Shown in pieces: positions 5,708-11,379 of a stretch of DNA of 11,379 nt (positions are counted from its first letter, which is position 1; each line of letters begins with the position of its first letter). The translations under genes were made by a program, and so were the position numbers. The DNA lies in contig JAAYZY010000340.1 of NCBI GenBank assembly GCA_012514615.1, positions 1 to 11,379 of the forward strand, written 5' to 3'. The notes under the pieces were generated by a model. The model ran no database searches and was not told the origin of the DNA. It saw nothing but the letters and a program-made list of their open reading frames with translations. The DNA comes from Chloroflexota bacterium. GTDB taxonomy: Bacteria > Chloroflexota > Anaerolineae > DTPP01.

Positions 5708-8599
5708 GTGAGCATCCCCCTCTACGCCCAGGTGGTGGTCAATCGCCCCATCGGGCAGCCCACCGCTCCAGACGAGAGCGGGAGCTTCACCTACGCCGCG
5801 CCCCAGCGGCTGGCCGCCCAGTTGCAGCCTGGCCAGTTGGTGCATGTCCCCTTTGGGGAGGTGCGGTTGGTGGGCGTGGTGATGAGCCTCTCCCCTGTCC
5901 CACCATCGTCGCCGCTGGCCCTCCGGGAGATCGAAGCGATCTTGGACCCCCGGCCCGTGCTCTCGGCGCACCACCTCCAGCTGGCCGCCTGGCTGGCCCA
6001 AGAGTACCTGGCCCCCCTGGCCCGCTGCGTGGCGGTCATGCTGCCGCCGGGCGTCTTCCCGCCGCCTCGGGTCCTCTTGCGGGCCGCGCCCCTGGCCCAA
6101 GGCCAGCCCGACGAGCAGACCTTGAAGCCGGCAGAGAGGGAGCTGCTAGCCCTGCTGCGGACCAAGGGCACGCTCTCCCTGAGCGGGCTGAGGAGAGCGG
6201 CCCCCTGGCCTTGGCCGGCCACCGTCCGCCGGGTGGGGCGGCTGGCGCGGCTGGGGTTGGTGGAGCGCCTTCCGGCCGACACCCTGCCTCGCCTGCGCAC
6301 CCAACAGGCCGAGCAGGTAGCCCTGGCCCTGCCGTGGGAGGCGGCTGCGGCCGGTCTGCTGCGTCTGGGCCGAGACACCGCCGCCGCCCGCCTGCTGGAG
6401 GCCCTGCTGCGCCACCCCGACCCCCTCCCGGACGCCGCGGCCTTGCTGCGGCAGGCCAGCGCCGATCGAGCCGCCTTCCACGCCCTGGAGGAACGAGGCT
6501 GGGCTCGCTTCCTGCCGGCGCGGGGCTGGGCGGAGCTGGCCGTCCCCCCCTCCCAGGCCGCCGTTGAGGCGTCGCCCCGAGCGCCGCGGCAGGCCGAGGC
6601 CCTGCGTCTGTTGGTGGAGGCCGGCGGCCGGGCCGAGCTGGCCACGCTGGCCCAGGCCGGGGCAGAACGCGCCGCCTACCGCGCCCTGCAGCAGAAAGGG
6701 CTGGTGCGCCTGGCCGAGGAGCCAGCCCTGGCCACACGCCTGGTGGAAGGCGAGGCTGGCCTGGACGCCCTGGCGGAGCTGCGCGGCCTGACTCGCCATC
6801 TGGCGGTGCTGCGGGTCCTGCGGGACGAGGGCAAGCCGGTCTGGATCGGCTGGGTCTACGCCCAGACGCCCGCCCACCGCAGCACCTTGCGCGCCCTGCA
6901 GGAAGCCGGCTTGGTAACGCTGCAGAGCCAAGACGCGCCCCGCGACCCCCTGGCCGGCCAGCGCTTCCCAGCCGATCCTGCCCCCACCCTCACCGCCGAC
7001 CAAGAGGCCGCCTGGCGGGAGGTGCGTCAGGGGGGCGCGCCGGTCTACCTGCTGCACGGCGTCACCGGCTCAGGCAAGACGGAGATCTACCTGCGGGCGC
7101 TGGCGGCTGCCCTGGGGCAGGGCCGTCAGGCCCTGGTGCTGGTACCGGAGATCGCCCTCACCCCCCAGACGATCCGCCGCTTCGCCGGGCGGTTCCCTGG
7201 CCGAGTCACCACGCTGCACAGCGGCCTTTCGCAGGGCGAGCGCCACGACCAGTGGCAGCGCATCCGCGCCGGCCAGGTGGACGTGGTCATCGGGCCGCGC
7301 TCAGCGCTCTTCGCCCCCTTGCCCCGGCTGGGGCTCATTGTCCTGGACGAGGAGCACGAACCGTCGTACAAGGAGCCGCGCCCACCGCACTACCACGCCC
7401 GGGAAGCGGCCCTGCGCCTGGCCCAGTTGGTGGGGGCCACGGTGATCTTGGGCAGCGCCACCCCCTCCGTGGAGAGCTACCGACAGGCCCAGGCCGGGCA
7501 GTACCGGTTGCTGACGCTGCCCAGACGCATCTTTCGCTCGGCTGCCCCCGGCGGCGCAGCGGCATCGGCCCCTCTGCCGCCGGTGCAGGTGGTGGATATG
7601 CGCGCCGAACTCAAGGCCGGCAACCGCAGCATCTTCAGCCGCGCCCTGCAGGCCGGTCTGGACGGGGCCCTGGCCCAGGGGCAGCAGGCCATCCTCTTCC
7701 TCAACCGCCGCGGCAGCGCCACCTTCGTTCTCTGCCGAGACTGCGGCCACGTGCTGAGCTGCCCCCGTTGCGAGCTGCCGCTCACCTACCACCGGGCCGG
7801 CGAAGCCTTGCGCTGCCACCACTGCGGTTACAGCGCGCCGCCGGCGGCGCGCTGCCCAGCCTGCAGCAGCCGCCGCGTGCGCTATTTCGGCGCCGGCACC
7901 GAAGCGGTGGAGCAGGCGGTGCTGGAGCGCTGGCCCCAGGCCCGGGTGCTGCGCTGGGACCAAGACACCACGCGCCCGCGGGGCGCCCACGAAGAGATCA
8001 TGAGCCGCTTCGCCAACGGGGAGGCCGACATCCTGGTGGGCACGCAGATGCTGGCCAAGGGTCTGGACCTGCCCCGGGTGACCCTGGTGGGGGCCATCGC
8101 CGCCGACACGGCGCTGCACCTGCCGGACTTCCGCTCCGGCGAGCGCACCTTTCAACTGCTGACTCAGGTAGCCGGGCGAGCCGGGCGCAGCGCCTTGGGC
8201 GGCCAGGCCATCATCCAGACCTACGCCCCAGAGCATCCGGCCATCCAGGCGGCCAGCCGCCACGACTTCGCCGGCTTCTACCAGGCCGAGATCGCGTTTC
8301 GCCGCCGCCTGAGCTACCCGCCGTTCACCCGGCTGGTGCGGCTGCTCTTCACCCACGGGCGCTGGGCCGCCTGCCAGGAAGAGACGGCGCAGGTGGCTGC
8401 CTGGATGGAGGCGCGGCTGGCCGACCTGGGCCTGCCTGGCTCAGCTCTCATGGGGCCAGCGCCCTGCTTCTACCAGCGGGAGCGCGGCCTCTTCCGCTGG
8501 CACTTGCTGGTGCGAGCCGCCGACCCGCTGCAGGTGGTGCGGGGCGCGCCGCTGCGGGCGGGTTGGCGAGTGGAGGTCGACCCGCTGGAGCTTCTGTGA
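5708..8599 (+). CDS. priA: Primosomal protein N' (PriA helicase), long form
   Basis: A 963-residue PriA, the superfamily 2 helicase that reloads the replisome at stalled forks. Order: N-terminal 3'-end-binding domain (about 1-110); a long region with several winged-helix-like units (about 139-406); a helicase core with Walker A GVTGSGKT (451-458), DEEH (547-550) and SAT (583-585); a zinc-binding insert with eight Cys (676, 679, 685, 688, 703, 706, 716, 719); then GTQMLAKG (778-785), QVAGRAGR (820-827) and a C-terminal domain. E. coli PriA is 732 residues; the extra length is mainly the winged-helix region. All key catalytic and zinc residues are present, so it should be active. The start is GTG 5708, with GAGGA at 5699-5703 and only 4 bases of spacing, 18 bases after the MEMO stop and directly behind a strong hairpin. 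Confidence 0.97.
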   Translation: MSIPLYAQVVVNRPIGQPTAPDESGSFTYAAPQRLAAQLQPGQLVHVPFGEVRLVGVVMSLSPVPPSSPLALREIEAILDPRPVLSAHHLQLAAWLAQEYLAPLARCVAVMLPPGVFPPPRVLLRAAPLAQGQPDEQTLKPAERELLALLRTKGTLSLSGLRRAAPWPWPATVRRVGRLARLGLVERLPADTLPRLRTQQAEQVALALPWEAAAAGLLRLGRDTAAARLLEALLRHPDPLPDAAALLRQASADRAAFHALEERGWARFLPARGWAELAVPPSQAAVEASPRAPRQAEALRLLVEAGGRAELATLAQAGAERAAYRALQQKGLVRLAEEPALATRLVEGEAGLDALAELRGLTRHLAVLRVLRDEGKPVWIGWVYAQTPAHRSTLRALQEAGLVTLQSQDAPRDPLAGQRFPADPAPTLTADQEAAWREVRQGGAPVYLLHGVTGSGKTEIYLRALAAALGQGRQALVLVPEIALTPQTIRRFAGRFPGRVTTLHSGLSQGERHDQWQRIRAGQVDVVIGPRSALFAPLPRLGLIVLDEEHEPSYKEPRPPHYHAREAALRLAQLVGATVILGSATPSVESYRQAQAGQYRLLTLPRRIFRSAAPGGAAASAPLPPVQVVDMRAELKAGNRSIFSRALQAGLDGALAQGQQAILFLNRRGSATFVLCRDCGHVLSCPRCELPLTYHRAGEALRCHHCGYSAPPAARCPACSSRRVRYFGAGTEAVEQAVLERWPQARVLRWDQDTTRPRGAHEEIMSRFANGEADILVGTQMLAKGLDLPRVTLVGAIAADTALHLPDFRSGERTFQLLTQVAGRAGRSALGGQAIIQTYAPEHPAIQAASRHDFAGFYQAEIAFRRRLSYPPFTRLVRLLFTHGRWAACQEETAQVAAWMEARLADLGLPGSALMGPAPCFYQRERGLFRWHLLVRAADPLQVVRGAPLRAGWRVEVDPLELL
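6122..6925 (+). repeat. Tandem winged-helix-like units within PriA
   Basis: This is a protein-level repeat. Four stretches end in a similar recognition-helix and wing pattern: TVRRVGRLARLGLVERL (172-188), DRAAFHALEERGWARFL (253-269), ERAAYRALQQKGLVRLA (320-336) and HRSTLRALQEAGLVTLQ (390-406). Each is preceded by a helical segment such as EALRLLVEAGG or LAVLRVLRDEGK. The last, directly before the helicase, sits where the single winged helix of ordinary PriA is expected. The first three look like additional or decayed copies. Similarity was judged by eye. Confidence 0.6.
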
Positions 8600-8638
8600 C
8601 GAACGTGCCATTCCACGTAACTTGAGGAGCAACCGACC

Positions 8639-9856
8639 ATGACCGTACGCGCTGCCGTACAAGCGGTAGACATCACTCCCGCTCTGGGCTGCCCTGTGCA
8701 GGGGTGGGATTACCCCCGCCAAGCCCGGGAAATGCCCCTGCCCCTCACCGGCAAGGTGCTACTGCTGGACGATGGCCAGCGGCAGGCCGGCTTGGTGACG
8801 CTGGACCTCTTCGGCCTGGAAGCGCCCTGGGTGGCCCGCCTGCGTCAGCGGCTGGCCCGGGCCACCGGCATCTCCCCTGCCCTGTGGATGATCGCCGCGA
8901 GCCACACCCACTCTGCGCCGGTGACCACCAGCCTGGCCCTGCCGGCCGGCAGCACGCCAGACGCCATGTACCTGCAGTGGGTGGGGCAAGCCCTGGCCGG
9001 GGCAGCGCAGCGGGCTCAGCAGGCGCTGGAGCCGGTGCGGCTGGGCTGGGGGGCTGGCCAGGTGCGCTTCCCCATGAACCGACGCCACGTCATCTGTGGC
9101 CAAGTGGCTTGGCCGCCCATGGCTAACCCGGAAGGGCCAGTCGATCGGGAGGTAGGCGTGGTGCGGCTGGAGCGGGAGGACGGCCGCCCGTTGGCCCTGC
9201 TTATGAACTGCGCCTGCCACGCCAGCATCCTGGGCAATGCCCACGCGGTGCACCCCGACTACCCCGGGGTGGCCCAGGCGCAGGTACAGGCGGCCCTGGG
9301 CGGCGACGCCGCGGCCATGTTCCTGCTGGGCTGCTGCGGCAACGTGCGCACCAACTTCACCGAGCCGTCTGGCCGCTTCGACTGGCGCGCCGGCGCCGCC
9401 GAAGCGGCCACAGCCGGCGAGGAGCTGGCGGCAGAGGCGCTGCGGGTGTGGGAGAGGATCGTCGCCAAGCCGGTCGAGCAGTTGGCCGTAGCCGAGGCGC
9501 ACCGCACGCTGTCCTTCCGGCCCGGCTTGCCTGAACCGCTGCCCCGGGTGGAGGCGGAGTTCCAGGGGCTGCGGGCCGGGCCTTTGCTGGCGCTCTCAGT
9601 GCCGGCAGAGGTCTTCGCCGAGATCGGCCTGGCGGTGAAGGCCGGCCTGAGCCAAGCGCCGCTGCTGGCCACCTGCACCAACGGCTTCGTGGGCTACGTC
9701 CCCACCGCCGAGGCGATCCCCTTGGGCGGCTACGAAGTCCACGGCTGGCCCCAGTGGTGGGGCTACCCGGGCGCGTTCCACCCGGCCACCGGCGATCTGT
9801 TCCGCGAGGCGATGCTGGAAGTGGCGGCGGCGTTGGGCGCAGCCAGGGAAGGCTAG
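8639..9856 (+). CDS. Neutral/alkaline ceramidase-like protein (short, cytoplasmic)
   Basis: A 405-residue protein resembling the N-terminal domain of neutral/alkaline non-lysosomal ceramidases. It keeps the likely zinc-site motifs: SHTHSAP (His89, His91), CACHASILG (His194), SVPAEVFAEIGL (Glu324) and TNGFVGYVPTAEAIPLGGYE (Tyr353 or Tyr365). The segment that carries the nucleophile Ser in the Pseudomonas enzyme here reads LLGCCGNVRTN (229-239), without an obvious Ser. True ceramidases are about 650-700 residues with a signal peptide and a C-terminal domain; this one has neither. It is probably a metal-dependent hydrolase of unknown substrate, and a true ceramidase role is not supported. TTGAGGAG (8622-8629) lies 9 bases before the ATG, and the gene follows priA after 39 bases. 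Its TAG stop shares the CTAG at 9853-9856 with the convergent NUDIX gene. Confidence 0.85.
   Translation: MTVRAAVQAVDITPALGCPVQGWDYPRQAREMPLPLTGKVLLLDDGQRQAGLVTLDLFGLEAPWVARLRQRLARATGISPALWMIAASHTHSAPVTTSLALPAGSTPDAMYLQWVGQALAGAAQRAQQALEPVRLGWGAGQVRFPMNRRHVICGQVAWPPMANPEGPVDREVGVVRLEREDGRPLALLMNCACHASILGNAHAVHPDYPGVAQAQVQAALGGDAAAMFLLGCCGNVRTNFTEPSGRFDWRAGAAEAATAGEELAAEALRVWERIVAKPVEQLAVAEAHRTLSFRPGLPEPLPRVEAEFQGLRAGPLLALSVPAEVFAEIGLAVKAGLSQAPLLATCTNGFVGYVPTAEAIPLGGYEVHGWPQWWGYPGAFHPATGDLFREAMLEVAAALGAAREG
9853..9856. other. CTAG shared by two convergent stop codons
   Basis: TAG at 9854-9856 ends the ceramidase-like gene on the plus strand. The same palindrome read on the minus strand gives TAG at 9855-9853, which ends the NUDIX frame. 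The genes therefore meet tail to tail with a 4-base overlap and no room for a terminator between them. Confidence 0.9.
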
Positions 9857-10290
9857 AGCCCCAGGGCGGCGGCGGTCAGCTCGTGGGCCGGGGCGCGGAA
9901 CTGGCCCCACTCCCGCCAGGGCCGCGGTAGGGTGCGCAGTTGGCTGGCCACGGCGCGCAGCTCAGCCAGCGGCACGGCGCGGAAGTCGGTGATCTGCTCG
10001 TGGGCATCGTGGCACTGGGGCGCGCCGCACGCTTGCGGCTGCAGGAGGAAGACCCAAGAGGCGAAAACGAAGCTCTCGACGCCGTGGCGCACTCGATATT
10101 CGATGAGCCCCACCAGGCGCTCCGCTTCGGCCAGCAGCCCCATCTCTTCCCACATCTCCCGGCGCATCGCCTCTTCCACCGGCTCGCCGCGGTGGACGCC
10201 GCCGCTGGGCAGGCGGTAGACCCCGGCCGGGTAGAACGCTTTGGTGTGCAGCAACACCTGTCCGGGGGATGGGCACAGGGCCAGTACCAC
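9853..10290 (-). CDS. NUDIX catalytic domain, downstream part of the split gene
   Basis: The 145-codon part after the TAG, beginning with a GTG that directly follows the stop. It has VVLALCPSPGQVLLHTK, then LPSGGVHRGEPVEEAMR and REMWEEMGL, which together match the full NUDIX signature (residues 30-52). NUDIX enzymes cleave nucleoside diphosphates linked to another group, using a divalent metal; the substrate cannot be told here. Because the fold can begin at the VVLAL strand, this part alone might be folded and active if translation restarts at the GTG. The nearest upstream purine run (AAGGG) is 13 bases away, so restart would rely on coupling to the terminating ribosome. The 3' end converges with the ceramidase-like gene, sharing CTAG. 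Confidence 0.7.
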   Translation of the reverse strand: MVLALCPSPGQVLLHTKAFYPAGVYRLPSGGVHRGEPVEEAMRREMWEEMGLLAEAERLVGLIEYRVRHGVESFVFASWVFLLQPQACGAPQCHDAHEQITDFRAVPLAELRAVASQLRTLPRPWREWGQFRAPAHELTAAALGL

Positions 10291-10293
10291 CTA
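10291..10293 (-). other. In-frame amber codon splitting the NUDIX gene
   Basis: TAG on the minus strand, in the context CGG CAG GCC TAG GTG GTA CTG. Both sides are in one frame and both look like parts of one NUDIX protein, so this is a substitution-type interruption and not a frameshift. Confidence 0.85.
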
Positions 10294-10430
10294 GGCCTGC
10301 CGGCCCTTGCGGTAGGGCAGCAGGGCAGCATGGTCATCTTGCGCCACCCCATCCTCCAGGTGTACCACCTGGTGCGGGAACGGCCCGTAGGTCACCCGCA
10401 GGCGCTCCAGCTCTTGGGCAGAGAAAGGGG

Positions 10431-11379
10431 TCATGCCGGTTTCCCTCCGCCGGCCCCCCCGTTGCGGCGCTGGGCGCGCCCGCGCCACCAGAGCACCCCA
10501 CCCGGCAAGCTGGAGAGGTAGATGAGGAGCTGCACCAGCAGAGAGAGGGAGATGGCGACCTTGCTGGGGATGGCCCCGGCCAAGGTGGAGTAGAACAGGT
10601 CGTAGGCCCCCTGGTTCACGCCCAACCCGCCCACCGAAGGGATGACGATGGGGGCAAAGGCGATCATGGGGTTGAAGAGGAAGATGTGTTTGAGGGAGAG
10701 AGCGCTGCCCAAGGCTTGGGCCAGCAGCCAGTTGACCATGTTGGCGATGGCCAACACCCCCAGGGAGATGCCGAACGCCTTCAGCAGGCCCAGCGGCCGG
10801 TCGCGGAACGGCTGTATCGCCTCGGAGAGGCGGTGGTAGATGGGCGCCAGCTTGGAGAGCAGCGGCAGGGCGAAGAGCCGCTCCACCAGGCGGCGCAGCC
10901 GCCGGCTCAGCAGGGCAGCGAAGAGCAGCACAAAGGCCCCAAACGCCGCCCAAACTACCCAGATGACCGCCAGCAGGGCCGGCCGGCCTTCGATCCAGCC
11001 CAAGACCACCCCCAAGCTCATCACCGCCGCGGCGGTGCTGTAGGCCAGCAAGCCCACCAGCTTATCCACCAAGACGGAGATGGCCGCCTCGGCCGTGTGC
11101 TCGGTGTGGCGAGCCAGGCTGTAGCCCCGCACCACGTCGGCGGCCACCAGCGGCAGCAGGAAGTTGCCGAAGAACAGCCCCACGAAGGTGTAGTGCCACA
11201 GCGCGGTCAACGGCACCTCAATCCTCTGCAGCCGCAGGAGCAGACGCCACTTGGTGGCGCTGACGCACACGGCCACAAAATAGAGCGCCAGGGCCAGCAG
11301 CGCCAGCCACAGGTTGGCCTGGGCCAGAACTTGGGCCACCGTCCTCACGTCCACCTTGAAGCCGAAGAGGTAAGTGATC
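10431..11379 (-). CDS. Flippase-like membrane protein, LPG-synthase TM family (5' end cut)
   Basis: An integral inner-membrane protein of the lysylphosphatidylglycerol synthase TM region/UPF0104 (YbhN-like) type. Conserved features: GNFLLPLVAADVVRGYSL (usual N-x-x-LP-x-x-x-x-D-x-x-R), VDKLVGL (usual VDRxxGL), IPSVGGLGVNQGAY and LPGGV. Six or more hydrophobic segments alternate with basic loops such as SRRLRRLVERL, and the tail is Arg- and Gly-rich. Family members are linked to lipid or polyprenol-phosphate sugar transport and membrane lipid modification, but the substrate is unknown here. The GTG at 11354 is probably not the true start: the frame stays open to the window edge and reads YLFGFKVD before it, which fits the end of a first membrane segment. 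The gene is therefore partial. It overlaps the NUDIX start by ATGA, implying one minus-strand operon. Confidence 0.88.
   Translation of the reverse strand, partial: ITYLFGFKVDVRTVAQVLAQANLWLALLALALYFVAVCVSATKWRLLLRLQRIEVPLTALWHYTFVGLFFGNFLLPLVAADVVRGYSLARHTEHTAEAAISVLVDKLVGLLAYSTAAAVMSLGVVLGWIEGRPALLAVIWVVWAAFGAFVLLFAALLSRRLRRLVERLFALPLLSKLAPIYHRLSEAIQPFRDRPLGLLKAFGISLGVLAIANMVNWLLAQALGSALSLKHIFLFNPMIAFAPIVIPSVGGLGVNQGAYDLFYSTLAGAIPSKVAISLSLLVQLLIYLSSLPGGVLWWRGRAQRRNGGAGGGKPA

Larger units (their letters stand above)
9853..10434 (-). pseudogene. NUDIX hydrolase gene interrupted by an in-frame TAG
   Basis: Read on the minus strand from ATG 10434, 47 codons run to a TAG at 10291-10293 and the same frame continues for 145 more codons, giving about 193 residues in all, a normal length for a NUDIX protein with a short N-terminal extension. 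The ATG overlaps the stop of the upstream membrane-protein gene (ATGA, 10431-10434), the usual sign of a real coupled start. The reading across the stop is GRQA-stop-VVLAL, where a NUDIX first beta strand is expected. The catalytic box G-x5-E-x7-REUxEExGU is intact downstream (about 78-100 of the full frame). A single base change, an assembly error, or natural gene fission could explain it. TAG ends two other genes here, so genome-wide TAG recoding is unlikely. Confidence 0.8.

Noticed and set aside
7301..8356. Minus-strand open frame (351 codons) opposite the priA helicase core
   Set aside because: No motif, and codon use fits an antisense shadow; the priA frame is fully supported.
8603..8618. 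ACGTG/CACGT inverted repeat between priA and the ceramidase-like gene
   Set aside because: Only 5 bp with a 6-base loop and no U-tract; probably chance.
7252..8625. Plus-strand open frame (457 codons) inside priA
   Set aside because: It is a frame-shifted shadow of priA, rich in Gly, Pro, Ala and Arg, with no recognisable domain.
10291..10293. TAG as a recoded sense codon (pyrrolysine or lineage-wide reassignment)
   Set aside because: TAG is used as an ordinary terminator for at least two other genes in the window, and no insertion machinery or downstream element is visible.
1..11379. tRNA, rRNA, CRISPR array, insertion sequence or prophage signals
   Set aside because: I saw no spaced direct repeats, transposase or integrase motifs, or structural RNA hallmarks; coding density is near complete with housekeeping genes.

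Overview
The window is about 11.4 kb of high-GC bacterial chromosome, almost fully coding, with no mobile element, RNA gene or CRISPR array that I could see. The gene content and protein style suggest a member of the Chloroflexota (Anaerolineae-like): a two-domain GNAT-like protein beside a Ycf45-type R3H ATPase, then tmk and a cyclic-di-AMP receptor, a long PriA, and a guanylate kinase with a divergent GMP-binding loop. This placement is an inference from general family knowledge, not from a database search.

Region by region. (1) 1-3598, plus strand: GNAT-like protein, R3H/AAA ATPase, thymidylate kinase and cyclic-di-AMP receptor. Spacing is tight (33-base gap, 23-base overlap, ATGA overlap), so this looks like one operon. 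(2) 3610-4002, minus strand: an FmdB-type zinc-ribbon protein, convergent with the first operon, with a near-ideal promoter and ribosome binding site. (3) 4003-4164: the longest gap, 162 bases, holding that promoter and the leader of the next operon. (4) 4165-9856, plus strand: guanylate kinase, MEMO1-family protein (AmmeMemoRadiSam B), PriA and a short neutral-ceramidase-like protein. The PriA start lies right behind a strong GNRA-loop hairpin whose loop contains the MEMO stop codon. (5) 9853-11379, minus strand: a flippase-like/LPG-synthase-type membrane protein, cut by the window edge, followed through an ATGA overlap by a NUDIX hydrolase gene split by one in-frame TAG.

How the genes fit together. 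Two nucleotide kinases (dTMP and GMP), a replication-restart helicase and an R3H nucleic-acid ATPase give the region a DNA and nucleotide metabolism theme. The cyclic-di-AMP receptor, coupled to tmk, adds a second-messenger link. The MEMO protein, the ceramidase-like protein and the NUDIX-membrane pair have no assigned partners here.

Most of the window is ordinary housekeeping. The items most worth checking are the amber-interrupted NUDIX gene, the apparent tandem expansion of winged-helix modules in PriA, and the hairpin over the MEMO stop codon and PriA start region. I found no convincing evidence of a wholly new system.
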